Assembly: GCF_009363555.1 (NCBI RefSeq)
Contig: NZ_CP045372.1
Span: forward strand, 1,364,001-1,428,000
DNA length: 64,000 bases
Origin: Sulfitobacter sp. THAF37
GTDB taxonomy: Bacteria > Pseudomonadota > Alphaproteobacteria > Rhodobacterales > Rhodobacteraceae
Direction of reading: 5' to 3'
Shown: piece after piece, positions 16,987 through 24,886 of the stretch
Numbering within the stretch: position 1 is the first letter of the stretch
Layout of the letters: every line of letters begins with the position of its first letter
The notes under the pieces: generated by a model
What the model was told of the DNA's origin: nothing
Database searches by the model: none
What the model saw: only the letters and a program-made list of their open reading frames with translations
Made by a program: the position numbers and the translations under genes

Positions 16987-18468
16987 ATGAAGACATTCCT
17001 GATCCGCGGCGTGCCGCTGGCGATGCAGCAGGACGGATGGTGGCTGAACGCACCCGCCGATCCGCCAGCATCAGGCAAAGCCCGTGTAACGCGGGCTTCC
17101 GTTTGGCACGTGGCGCTGCTGGTGGCGATGATCGCGCTTGGCGATGCGCTGGTCTGGCAGGTGACGCCGGGTCTGTCGCTGGCGGTGTTCGGGGCGGCGA
17201 TGGTGCTGGCCGCTGTCGTCACCGCCCGGCGCCTTCACCCAAAGCGCCTGGGGGTGGTCGTGGCGGGCAGCCTCTTGTCCTTTCTTCCGCTGGTCGAGCT
17301 GGTGCAGCCGCTCTCTCTCGCCATCGCCGTGTTGGGCGGGTCGGTGGTGCTGGCCGTGGTGGCGGGTCTGCAGGGCCGGGATATCCCCCGCGCGGCGCTC
17401 CGGCTTTGGCCGGTGGGGATGGAACAGACGGTAGAGGACGGTGCCCGCGCACTGGGGCGCCCCAATACGCACCTGGTGTCCGGCTGGGCCCGGCAGGCGA
17501 TCCGGCGCTGGCTGGTTCCTGTCCTGCTGGGGGCTGTCTTCATGCTTTTGCTGCTGATGGCGAACCCGATCGCGGACCGCTGGGTGGCCGACGTCGCCGC
17601 CTGGGACCCGACCCTGCCGCAGGCCGAGCGGGCGGGCTTCTGGCTGTGCCTGCTGCCGTTGGTCTGGACGGCCCTGCGCCTGTCCGCAATGCGCGAGCGA
17701 CTGGCGGCGGCACCGGCGCGGCGGCATGCCGGTCCGCGACAGGAAGGGCTGATCAATCCGGCCTCGACCGTGCGGGCGCTGGTTCTGTTCAACGGGGTCT
17801 TCCTTGTTCAGACAATGCTGGATGCGATCTACCTCTATGGCGGGGTCGGGCTGCCGCGCGGTATCACCTATGCGGAATACGCCCACCGGGGAGCCTATCC
17901 TCTGGTGGTGACTGGCCTGTTGGCGGGTGGCTTTGCCTTGCTGACCCGGCGATGGGTGCAGGGCGATACCTTGTTGCGCGGTCTGCTGCTGGCATGGGTG
18001 GCGCAGAATGTAGCGCTGGTGGTTTCGTCGTTGGTGCGGCTGGACCTGTACGTGGGGGTTTACGGGCTGACCCACCTGCGGCTGGCCGCCGCGATCTGGA
18101 TGGGGATGACTGCTGTCGGGCTGGCACTGATCTTCTGGCAGGTCTGTGCCGGGCGGAACAATCTCTGGCTGATGCTGCGCGGCGGAGGGCTGTCGGTGGC
18201 GGTGGTCTACGGCTGCGCCTTCTTCAGCTTTGACGCCGCCATCGCCCGCTACAATCTGACCCATCCTGTCGCGCAGGACCGCGCCTATCTTTGCGGTCTC
18301 GGCGCGGCGGCCCGACCGGTGATCGCGGCGGCAGAGGTCGCGCGGCGCCACCGCATCTGTCCGGGCGGCCATCGCATATCCGTGCCGCGAGACTGGCGCG
18401 AATGGGGCTTTCGCACCGCACGCGCCCGCAATAGCCTTGCCGCCATCCAGTCGAAGGCCCCCAGATGA
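16987..18468 (+). CDS. Polytopic membrane protein of the DUF4153/DUF4173 type
   Basis: 493 residues with about ten hydrophobic segments from residue 35 to 420. The AEYAHRGAYPLVVTGLLA region (about 297-314) resembles the conserved core of DUF4153/DUF4173 proteins, whose function is not known. The cytoplasmic or periplasmic C-terminal tail of about 80 residues is Arg-rich. Its stop codon overlaps the response-regulator start by 4 bp and the histidine kinase follows, so the three proteins are very probably one signalling unit. The membrane protein could be a signal input or a target; this is inference. The start was chosen at the ATG preceded by GGGGCAAGAAAG. Confidence 0.75.
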   Translation: MKTFLIRGVPLAMQQDGWWLNAPADPPASGKARVTRASVWHVALLVAMIALGDALVWQVTPGLSLAVFGAAMVLAAVVTARRLHPKRLGVVVAGSLLSFLPLVELVQPLSLAIAVLGGSVVLAVVAGLQGRDIPRAALRLWPVGMEQTVEDGARALGRPNTHLVSGWARQAIRRWLVPVLLGAVFMLLLLMANPIADRWVADVAAWDPTLPQAERAGFWLCLLPLVWTALRLSAMRERLAAAPARRHAGPRQEGLINPASTVRALVLFNGVFLVQTMLDAIYLYGGVGLPRGITYAEYAHRGAYPLVVTGLLAGGFALLTRRWVQGDTLLRGLLLAWVAQNVALVVSSLVRLDLYVGVYGLTHLRLAAAIWMGMTAVGLALIFWQVCAGRNNLWLMLRGGGLSVAVVYGCAFFSFDAAIARYNLTHPVAQDRAYLCGLGAAARPVIAAAEVARRHRICPGGHRISVPRDWREWGFRTARARNSLAAIQSKAPR

Positions 18469-19160
18469 CCGCCCCGCATATCCTGATCGTAGATGACGAC
18501 CCCCAAATCCGCACCGTACTGCGCATGGCGCTGACCAAGGCGGGCATGACCAGCGACGAGGCGGGAGACGGCGCCGAGGGACTGACCAAGGCGCAATCGG
18601 GCCGCTTTGACCTGGTGGTGCTGGACATCGGCCTGCCGCAGATGGATGGCCTTGCCCTGTGCCGCGCCCTGCGTCGGACCGACCGGACCCCGGTGCTGTT
18701 CCTGACCGCGCGGGATGACGAGATCGACCGCGTGCTGGGGTTTGAGCTTGGCGGCGACGACTACGTGAACAAACCTTTTTCGCCCCGCGAGTTGACCGCC
18801 CGGATCGGCGCGATCCTGCGGCGCAGTGCCGGGGCGCGGGAAGAATCGAACCACAGGCTGACGCGCGGCATTCTTGCGCTGGACGTCGGGCGGCACGGGT
18901 GCACCGTGAACGAACAGGTTGTAACGCTGACGGCGCGCGAGATGAAGATCCTGGCGCAGCTCATGGCAAGGCCCGATCAGGTGATGCCGCGCCGGGCGCT
19001 GACCGATGCGGTCTATGGCGCGCATGTCCATGTCTCGGACCGCACGGTCGACAGTCACCTCCGCAACCTGCGCGCCAAGTTGGCCGAGGCAGCCTGCCCT
19101 GACGCGATCGAGACGGTGCACGGTGTCGGGATCAGGATGGGTCCATGCCGGGGGACGTAA
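18465..19160 (+). CDS. OmpR/PhoB-family response regulator
   Basis: 231 residues. The receiver domain (about 5-118) has the acidic pair D10-D12, phosphoacceptor D54 in VVLDIGLPQMDG and conserved K103 in DDYVNKPFSP. The winged-helix DNA-binding domain (about 130-228) includes LTAREMKILAQLMARP and VSDRTVDSHLRNLRAKL. It overlaps the upstream DUF4153/DUF4173-like gene by 4 bp and the kinase gene by 16 bp. Its target genes are not visible here. The pair is similar in size to other orphan OmpR/EnvZ-like systems, and no specific name is justified. Confidence 0.93.
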   Translation: MTAPHILIVDDDPQIRTVLRMALTKAGMTSDEAGDGAEGLTKAQSGRFDLVVLDIGLPQMDGLALCRALRRTDRTPVLFLTARDDEIDRVLGFELGGDDYVNKPFSPRELTARIGAILRRSAGAREESNHRLTRGILALDVGRHGCTVNEQVVTLTAREMKILAQLMARPDQVMPRRALTDAVYGAHVHVSDRTVDSHLRNLRAKLAEAACPDAIETVHGVGIRMGPCRGT

Positions 19161-20083
19161 AGCGCAAATGGCGCCCGCCGCTGGCTTTGATCGTGTGCGG
19201 CGCGATGGCGGGCATCGTCGCGGTGCCGGTCCTGGGGCTGAGCTATTTCCGGGTCGCGGGCAACGTGCTGGGTTGGGCAGAGACTGCCTGGCTCATCCTC
19301 TGGCTGGCGATCGTGTCGGCGGCAATCCTGGGCTACCTGCTGTGGCGGTTGGTGCTGCGCCCCGTGACCGCGCTGACCGTATACGCCCGCGACATGAAGG
19401 CGGGCCGCGCGGGAACCCCGCCCGCGCATTTCGGCACGCCGGAATTCTCGGATCTTGGGCATAGCGTAATCGCTATGGGCGCGACACTGCAGAACCGCGC
19501 GGCCACGATGCGGGCCTATGCCGACCACGTCACGCACGAGATGAAGTCGCCCCTGACTGCGATCACCGGGGCCGCCGAGCTGCTGAATGATGCGACCGAT
19601 GACGAGCGCAGCGCACTGATGGCAACCATCGCCGCGTCTGCGGCGCGCATGGATCAGCTGCTGGGCGACCTTCGCCGACACGCGGCGGCGGGCCTTGCCC
19701 GCAGGGGCGGCGAGATTTTGCTGTCTTCGGCGGCGGGGCAGATCACCGACCTGACTGTGACAGTGAACCGCGATGGCAAAGTGCCGATGCCCGAGGAAGA
19801 TCTGGTGGCGGTGCTGAAGCAGCTTTCTCAGAACGCGGCGACCCATGCGGCGGACCGGATTACGCTGGATTGGGACGCGGGCAGGCTCACGGTTGCCGAC
19901 AATGGTTCGGGCGTGTCGCAAGGCAATCGTGACCGGCTGTTCGATCCGTTCTTTACCACGACCCGCGCACAGGGCGGTACCGGCATGGGCCTTGCCATCG
20001 TGCGGGCGCTGATCGGCGCGCATGGCGGCACCATTGCCCATGTGCCGACACAAAATGGAGCGGTTTTCGAGATATCTTTCTAG
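19145..20083 (+). CDS. Membrane sensor histidine kinase, small periplasmic region
   Basis: 312 residues. Two transmembrane segments (about 13-36 and 46-70) leave only about ten residues outside, so it probably senses a membrane signal or the DUF4153/DUF4173-like partner rather than a periplasmic ligand. A short HAMP-like linker follows, then the dimerisation/phosphoacceptor helix with H131 in HVTHEMKSPLTAI. The ATPase domain has the N box (LKQLSQNAATHA), DNGSGV and GGTGMGLAIVRALI. It overlaps the response regulator by 16 bp. The gene ends 10 bp before the tandem operator of the metal transporter, so its 3' end abuts that promoter. Confidence 0.92.
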   Translation: MPGDVKRKWRPPLALIVCGAMAGIVAVPVLGLSYFRVAGNVLGWAETAWLILWLAIVSAAILGYLLWRLVLRPVTALTVYARDMKAGRAGTPPAHFGTPEFSDLGHSVIAMGATLQNRAATMRAYADHVTHEMKSPLTAITGAAELLNDATDDERSALMATIAASAARMDQLLGDLRRHAAAGLARRGGEILLSSAAGQITDLTVTVNRDGKVPMPEEDLVAVLKQLSQNAATHAADRITLDWDAGRLTVADNGSGVSQGNRDRLFDPFFTTTRAQGGTGMGLAIVRALIGAHGGTIAHVPTQNGAVFEISF

Positions 20084-20093
20084 GGCGCGGTGA

Positions 20094-20146
20094 GATTGCG
20101 AATTATTCGCAATCTTGTTGACTTAGTTGCGAATCAATCTCATATA
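20094..20146 (+). promoter_or_regulatory. Metal-transporter promoter with tandem Fur-family-like operators
   Basis: A perfect palindrome with 10-bp arms, GATTGCGAAT (20094-20103) and ATTCGCAATC (20105-20114), is centred on one T. Its core, TGCGAAT-T-ATTCGCA, has the 7-1-7 layout of Fur-superfamily boxes. A second, degenerate copy (TGCGAATCAATCTCA, from about 20129) sits between a good -35 (TTGACT, 20118-20123) and a -10 (CATATA, 20141-20146) spaced 17 bp apart. Repression by a Fur/Mur/Zur-type regulator of the downstream importer fits both sequence and position; which metal is sensed cannot be read from the site. Confidence 0.75.
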
Positions 20147-20152
20147 GAAGTC

Positions 20153-21133
20153 ATGAAAAACATGATCCCCAATTTCACACTGACACGCCGTGCCACTCTG
20201 ATGGGGGGGCTTGCGCTGTTTGCCACGCCACCTGCACTGCGCGCAGCGGGCGTGCTGGACGTTGTCGCCACGACAGGCATGATCGCCGATGGCGCCCGGC
20301 GTATCGGCGGGGATGCCGTGACCGTCCGGGCCCTGATGGGGCCCGGCGTCGACCCGCATGGATACCGCCAGACCCGCAGTGACATCGTTGCGATGACACG
20401 GGCGGACCTGACCCTGTGGCACGGCCTGTTCCTTGAGGCGCAGATGGAGCGGTTTTTTGAGGATCTCGGCGGCAAGCGCCGTGTCGTTGCAGTGGCCGAG
20501 GCGCTGGACAGGGGCAGGTTGCTGGAACACGCCGATTACGCGGGGCGATATGACCCGCACGTCTGGATGGCGCCCGATATCTGGACGGATGTGGTCACGA
20601 AAATCGCAAGTGCCTTGAAAGAAGCGCGCCCCGACATGGCGGAAGTGTTCGCCGCGAATGCCGCCGCCTACCAAGAAGAGCTGGCACTGCTGTCGTCCTA
20701 TGCCGGTGACGTCCTGGCCAAGGTGCCGGAAGAGAGCCGCGTGCTGGTCACGGCGCATGACGCCTTCAGCTACTTCGGGCGGGCCTACGGGTTCGAGGTA
20801 ATCGGTATTCAGGGCATCTCTACCAATTCGGAAGCGGGGCTGAACCGCATCTCCGAACTTGTGGACGTGCTGGTTGACCGCAAGATCGGTGCTGTTTTTG
20901 TCGAAACCTCCGTTTCGGACCGCAACATGCGCGCGCTGATCGAAGGTGCGGCGGCGCGGGGCCACGAGGTTGTCATCGGCGGATCGCTTTATTCCGACGC
21001 GATGGGGCAGGAAGGCACTTACGAGGGAACCTACATCGGCATGATCGACCATAACGTGACAACCATCGCCCGGGCTCTGGGCGCGGATGTGTCACCCGGC
21101 GGCATGACCGGCAAGCTGAGCAGCGGGAGCTGA
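20153..21133 (+). CDS. Metal (Mn/Zn-type) ABC transporter substrate-binding protein
   Basis: 326 residues. The N-terminus has a Tat-like signal (TRRATLMGG at 11-19, then a hydrophobic stretch ending LRAAG). The cluster A-I/TroA fold has metal-ligand motifs: GPGVDPHGY (His69), RYDPHVWMAP (second His near 138), VTAHDAFSYFGRAYG (third His) and a C-terminal SLYSDAMG with the acidic ligand. Family members bind Mn2+, Zn2+ or Fe2+. It is the first gene of a four-gene importer operon; the ATPase gene starts 3 bp after its stop. The ATG at 20153 fits the promoter at 20118-20146 better than the earlier in-frame start, which lies inside the operator. Confidence 0.93.
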   Translation: MKNMIPNFTLTRRATLMGGLALFATPPALRAAGVLDVVATTGMIADGARRIGGDAVTVRALMGPGVDPHGYRQTRSDIVAMTRADLTLWHGLFLEAQMERFFEDLGGKRRVVAVAEALDRGRLLEHADYAGRYDPHVWMAPDIWTDVVTKIASALKEARPDMAEVFAANAAAYQEELALLSSYAGDVLAKVPEESRVLVTAHDAFSYFGRAYGFEVIGIQGISTNSEAGLNRISELVDVLVDRKIGAVFVETSVSDRNMRALIEGAAARGHEVVIGGSLYSDAMGQEGTYEGTYIGMIDHNVTTIARALGADVSPGGMTGKLSSGS

Positions 21134-21136
21134 GCC

Positions 21137-21937
21137 ATGTCCGTCACCCTGGCCAGTGAACGTCACCCTGAGACTGGGCAGACCCGCCGGGAGGACAGCC
21201 CGCTGGCAGTCCGGGGCATGACCGTGTCCTATGGTCAGAAGCCCGCGGTCTTCTCTGTCGACATGACGGTGGAACCGGGCAGGATGACGGCGATCATCGG
21301 CCCCAACGGGGCGGGGAAATCCACCCTTCTCAAGGCCGCGCTGGGCATTCACAAACCCTTGGCCGGAACCACGACCGTTTTCGGCAAGCCGGTCGACCAG
21401 CAGCGGCACCGGATCGCTTATGTCCCGCAGCGGGCCAGTGTGGACTGGGATTTTCCTACCCGCGTGATCGACGTGGTTCTGATGGGGCTTTACCCGCAAC
21501 TGGGCCTGCTGGGCCGGATCAGGCCCGCACACCGCGCGCGGGCCGAAGACTGCCTGACCCGTGTCGGCATGGAAGATTTCGCCAGCCGCCAGATCGGGCA
21601 ATTGTCCGGCGGTCAGCAGCAGCGCGTCTTTCTGGCCCGCGCATTGGCGCAGGATGCAGACCTTTACCTGCTGGACGAACCCTTTGCCGGGGTCGATGCC
21701 GCTACTGAAAAGGCGATCATCAGTGTGCTGAAATCGCTGCGGGATACCGGCAAGACGGTTGTGGCGGTGCACCATGATCTGTCGACCGTGACCGACTATT
21801 TCGACAACGTCTTTCTGATCAACACCCGCCGCATTGCGGAAGGGCCGGTCAAGACGACCTTTGTCACCGCAAACCTTCAGGACGCCTACGGAGGTCGGCT
21901 CGCGGGTGCGCAGATGGATGCGCTGGCGCTGACATGA
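21137..21937 (+). CDS. Metal ABC transporter ATP-binding protein
   Basis: 266 residues with a full ABC ATPase domain: Walker A GPNGAGKST near residues 56-64, signature LSGGQQQRVFLARAL near 156-170, Walker B LYLLDEPF near 176-183, and a switch His in VAVHHDLSTV. The RIAYVPQRASVDWDFPTRVIDVVLMG segment is characteristic of the Mn/Zn/Fe family (MntB/ZnuC/SitB type). It acts at the cytoplasmic face with the two permeases encoded immediately downstream, the first overlapping it by 4 bp. Confidence 0.95.
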   Translation: MSVTLASERHPETGQTRREDSPLAVRGMTVSYGQKPAVFSVDMTVEPGRMTAIIGPNGAGKSTLLKAALGIHKPLAGTTTVFGKPVDQQRHRIAYVPQRASVDWDFPTRVIDVVLMGLYPQLGLLGRIRPAHRARAEDCLTRVGMEDFASRQIGQLSGGQQQRVFLARALAQDADLYLLDEPFAGVDAATEKAIISVLKSLRDTGKTVVAVHHDLSTVTDYFDNVFLINTRRIAEGPVKTTFVTANLQDAYGGRLAGAQMDALALT

Positions 21938-23136
21938 TCCGGGATGCGCTGCTGCTGCAACTTGGCTATAACGCGACCCTCGTGACCCTTGGTGCGACCC
22001 TGCTGGGCATGGCGGCGGGCGTCGGCGGAACATTTCTGTTCCTGCGCAAGCGCGCGCTGGTCAGCGACGCGATCAGCCATGCCACGCTGCCGGGGGTGGC
22101 GCTGGCCTTCATGGTGATGGTGACGCTGGGTGGCACGGGCCGGAACCTTGTCGGATTGCTGTCAGGGGCGGCGCTGTCTGCGGCGGTGGGGCTGTTGCTG
22201 GTATCCTGGCTGGGCACGCGGACCCGTCTGGCCGAGGATGCGGCGATCGGGTCGGTCCTGTCGGTCTTTTTCGGGTTCGGTATCGTTCTGCTGACAGTGA
22301 TCCAGACCATGTCGGCGGGCCAGCAGGCCGGTCTGGAAGGGTTTCTTCTGGGCTCGACCGCCGGCATGCTGCGCAGCGATGCGCTGGTCATCGCGGTTTC
22401 CGCTGCTCTTACCCTGGCGCTGGTGCTGCTGATGCGGCGGCCGTTGACGTTGGCCTCATTCGATCCTGACTATGCGGTATCCATCGGCCAGAACGTGCGC
22501 CGGACCGATCTTGCCATGATGGGGCTGGTTCTGGCGGTAACGGTTGTCGGCCTGAAGATCGTCGGCTTGATCTTGATCGTGGCGCTGCTGATCATTCCGC
22601 CGGTGACGGCCCGGTTCTGGACGGAACGCACCGACAGGGTTGTTCTGATCTCGGGCGCGGTCGGGGGGCTGTCGGCCTATGTCGGGGCGGCGCTTTCGGC
22701 CGCGATCCCGGCTGTGCCGACCGGGCCGATCATCGTGCTGGTGGGCTTTGTCCTGTTTATGCTGTCGCTGCTGATGTCACCGGAACGCGGCGTGGTTTCG
22801 GCGTTGGCCCGTCACCGGGCGCATCAACGCAGAGTTCATCTGCGGCAGGGGCTGCTGGCTATGGCGCAGGGGCAACCGATCTACGAAAACATGACGCTGC
22901 GGCTGTTGCAGCGGCAGGGCTGGGCGCGGCCTGACGGCGTACCGACCGAGCTGGGGCGGGGCCGCGCCGCGCGGGCCCTGCGCGACGAAAGCCGTTGGCA
23001 GGTGATCCGCAGCGACCCTGCGTTCGAGGCCGCGACGGCGCAGGACGACGGGCTGACCGACATTGAAACCGTGTTGACCGCGGACCAGCTGGCCGAGGTC
23101 GATGCACGCATTCCCAAAGCGGAGGTCATGTCATGA
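21934..23136 (+). CDS. Metal ABC transporter permease with C-terminal cytoplasmic extension
   Basis: 400 residues. About 275 N-terminal residues form the ABC-3 type permease (eight or so membrane segments, SDAISHATLPGVALAFM near 46-62, VGLKIVGLILIVALLIIPPVTARFW near 203-227). A soluble C-terminal extension of about 110 residues (from about 290) contains MTLRLLQRQGWARPDGVPTE and a charged acidic tail. It resembles a winged-helix or DtxR-C-like appendage seen in some Mn/Fe permeases; its role is unknown. It overlaps the ATPase gene by 4 bp and the next permease gene by 4 bp, so a heterodimeric membrane channel is likely. Confidence 0.9.
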   Translation: MIRDALLLQLGYNATLVTLGATLLGMAAGVGGTFLFLRKRALVSDAISHATLPGVALAFMVMVTLGGTGRNLVGLLSGAALSAAVGLLLVSWLGTRTRLAEDAAIGSVLSVFFGFGIVLLTVIQTMSAGQQAGLEGFLLGSTAGMLRSDALVIAVSAALTLALVLLMRRPLTLASFDPDYAVSIGQNVRRTDLAMMGLVLAVTVVGLKIVGLILIVALLIIPPVTARFWTERTDRVVLISGAVGGLSAYVGAALSAAIPAVPTGPIIVLVGFVLFMLSLLMSPERGVVSALARHRAHQRRVHLRQGLLAMAQGQPIYENMTLRLLQRQGWARPDGVPTELGRGRAARALRDESRWQVIRSDPAFEAATAQDDGLTDIETVLTADQLAEVDARIPKAEVMS

Positions 23137-24062
23137 GCGGCGCTGAATTCGTTCCGCTCAGCCTCGTGCCGCTGTTGACCGGCATCTGCGTGGCAATCGC
23201 CTGTGCGCTACCCGGTAACTTTCTGGTGCTGCGGCGGCAGGCGCTGATCGGAGACGCGATCAGCCATGTCGTGTTGCCGGGAATCGTCGTCGCCTTTCTG
23301 ATCGGCGGGACAATCACCACGCTGCCGATGTTGCTGGGCGCTGCCGGGGCGGCGGTGGTCGCCGTCGGCGCGATCGAGGCGGTGCGGCGGCTTGGGCGGA
23401 TTGAGACCGGTGCCGCGATGGGCGTGGTCTTTACCACCATGTTCGCGGGCGGGGTGCTGTTGTTGGAGCAGTCCGACACGTCGTCAGTGCATCTGGATGT
23501 GGAACATGCGCTGTATGGCAATCTGGAGAGCCTGATCTGGCTGGATGCAACCGGATGGTCCTCTTTGCTGGACCCGCAGGCGCTGGCCGGTATTCCGGTG
23601 GAACTGCCGCGCATGGCGGCGACGCTGTTTGTGGTGGCGGGGTTCATCGCGCTGTTCTGGCGACCGCTGAAGATCAGCACCTTCGACGAAGGCTTTGCCC
23701 GCACCATCGGGCTGCGCACCGGGCCGCTTGGGCTGGCGTTGGTGATCATGGCGGCGATTGCCGCTGTGGCGGCCTTTGACGCGGTGGGCAGTATCATCGT
23801 GATCGCCATGTTCATTTGCCCGCCTGCCGCGGCCCGGTTGATGACCAACCGGCTGGAACATCAGATCGCCTGGTCGGTCGGGTTCGCCACGCTTGCCGCT
23901 GTGCTGGGTTACGTGCTGGCAGGATACGGCCCGCTGTGGATCGGGCTGCAGGACAGTGTTTCCGCCGCAGGAATGATCGCGACGGTATCGGGCCTGATCC
24001 TCGCGGTGACGGCGCTGGTGGGGCCGCACCGGCAGCGCGGTTCAGCTGCCCCTGTAGGTTGA
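23133..24062 (+). CDS. Second metal ABC transporter permease
   Basis: 309 residues with about eight hydrophobic segments and the ABC-3 family motif [19 protein letters not shown] near residues 40-58. A second conserved block is [26 protein letters not shown] near 211-236. Shorter than its partner and without the C-terminal extension. Translationally coupled to the first permease by a 4-bp overlap. Its 3' end overlaps the convergent uraH gene by 21 bp, so the two transcripts are antisense there. Confidence 0.93.
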   Translation: MSGAEFVPLSLVPLLTGICVAIACALPGNFLVLRRQALIGDAISHVVLPGIVVAFLIGGTITTLPMLLGAAGAAVVAVGAIEAVRRLGRIETGAAMGVVFTTMFAGGVLLLEQSDTSSVHLDVEHALYGNLESLIWLDATGWSSLLDPQALAGIPVELPRMAATLFVVAGFIALFWRPLKISTFDEGFARTIGLRTGPLGLALVIMAAIAAVAAFDAVGSIIVIAMFICPPAAARLMTNRLEHQIAWSVGFATLAAVLGYVLAGYGPLWIGLQDSVSAAGMIATVSGLILAVTALVGPHRQRGSAAPVG

Positions 24063-24401
24063 ATAACCAAAGGGCGACAGCAAAAGCGGCACATGGTAAT
24101 GCGCCGTCGCATCCGAAATGCCGAAGCGGATCGGGATGTCCTGGAGGAAACGGGGGTCCTCCGCCGGGCTGCCGATCCGGTCGAGGTAGGCCCCGGCGGC
24201 GAAGACCAGTTCATAGGTTCCCGCCGCGAAGCCCTCACGCGGGAGGATCGGCGTATCCGTCCGTCCGTCAGCATTGGTCTGCATCTCGGCCAGCTTGACT
24301 CGCGCCTCGCCTTCCAGCCGGTAGAGCGTCACATCCAGCGCCCGCGCAGGCTGGCCCAACGCGGTGTCGAGCACGTGGGTCGTCAGGTATCCGTCTGGCA
24401 T
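24042..24401 (-). CDS. uraH: 5-hydroxyisourate hydrolase UraH (transthyretin-like)
   Basis: Hydrolyses 5-hydroxyisourate, the product of urate oxidation, to OHCU. 119 residues. The N-terminal [14 protein letters not shown] block (about 6-19) provides the first active-site His. There is a [24 protein letters not shown]-terminus, whose YRGS tail is the family signature. The start at 24401 (MPDGYL) gives the family length and follows CAGGAGA. It is divergent from the puuE operon across a 485-bp control region and overlaps the metal permease gene tail to tail by 21 bp. It belongs functionally to the urate cluster on the other strand. Confidence 0.95.
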   Translation of the reverse strand: MPDGYLTTHVLDTALGQPARALDVTLYRLEGEARVKLAEMQTNADGRTDTPILPREGFAAGTYELVFAAGAYLDRIGSPAEDPRFLQDIPIRFGISDATAHYHVPLLLSPFGYSTYRGS

Positions 24402-24536
24402 CGGGGTCTCCTGTGAGTGGTTCGAGAACCGGCTGCAGGATAAGGCCGCAGCAGGCGGCGTCAATGCGCCGTGCTGCCGATTCGGGCTGCATCGGTGGTC
24501 GATTCGCATTTTCCGGGCAAAGTGATTCGTTTTCCT

Positions 24537-24566
24537 TTGACCTGCGAATCATCCTTTGCCTATATA
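24537..24566 (+). promoter_or_regulatory. Probable sigma70 promoter of the puuE operon
   Basis: TTGACC (24537-24542) and TATATA (24561-24566) are 18 bp apart. The GATTCG/CGAATC inverted pair (24524-24529, 24545-24550) brackets the -35, as an operator would. If used, transcription would begin near 24573 and leave a leader of about 310 bases before the puuE start. Confidence 0.5.
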
Positions 24567-24605
24567 TGGGGCCAACCCCGAAGCCTGCACGCCAAACGTG
24601 TATAT
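24562..24605 (+). ncRNA. Candidate compact three-way-junction leader RNA (possible purine riboswitch)
   Basis: ATATA (24562-24566) can pair with TATAT (24601-24605), enclosing GGGG-CCAA-CCCC (24568-24579) and CACG-CCAAA-CGTG (24588-24600). A small junction with two hairpins before urate-catabolism genes would suit a xanthine/urate-sensing element such as the NMT1-type motif, but I recognise this only by layout. The ATATA arm coincides with the predicted -10 box, so this and that promoter are competing explanations. Confidence 0.25.
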
Positions 24606-24774
24606 CTTGAGGGGGCTGAATATCGTCTGGGGGGACGCCGCCTTGATTTGTGTCAGGTCCGATTTTTCTGAACAGATTCGCGATAGGCATCCTGCCCCGG
24701 CAGTCACTCAGGTTGGCCCGCGCCTAATAATCCCAGTCTAACGCATAAACACAGGCAGCAGCAGTCAATCTGGC

Positions 24775-24808
24775 GTCGGGCTGCATCCTTGGCGGGATGC
24801 AGCCCGAC
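24775..24808 (+). terminator. Strong 14-bp leader hairpin upstream of puuE (terminator or attenuator)
   Basis: GTCGGGCTGCATCC (24775-24788) and GGATGCAGCCCGAC (24795-24808) form a perfect stem around TTGGCG, followed by TGCTTTTGC. The T-tract is short and interrupted. It lies 78 bases before the puuE start codon and inside its presumed leader, so transcription must pass it, which suggests attenuation or leader processing. Confidence 0.6.
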
Positions 24809-24886
24809 TGCTTTTGCACCCAAAGGCAAATTGCGTCGTTCGCGGGATTTGTGCAGTGTGAGCCGCGCAAGACAAGGACATCCGAC

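Larger units (their letters stand above)
24402..24886. other. 485-bp control region between uraH and puuE
   Basis: No credible protein gene is visible. It holds three GATTCG half-sites (24479-24484, 24501-24506, 24524-24529) and an inverted copy CGAATC (24545-24550). It also holds a promoter-like pair at 24537-24566, a small foldable block at 24562-24605 and a long hairpin at 24775-24808. The part after 24600 is noticeably richer in A and T than the flanking genes. Confidence 0.7.
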
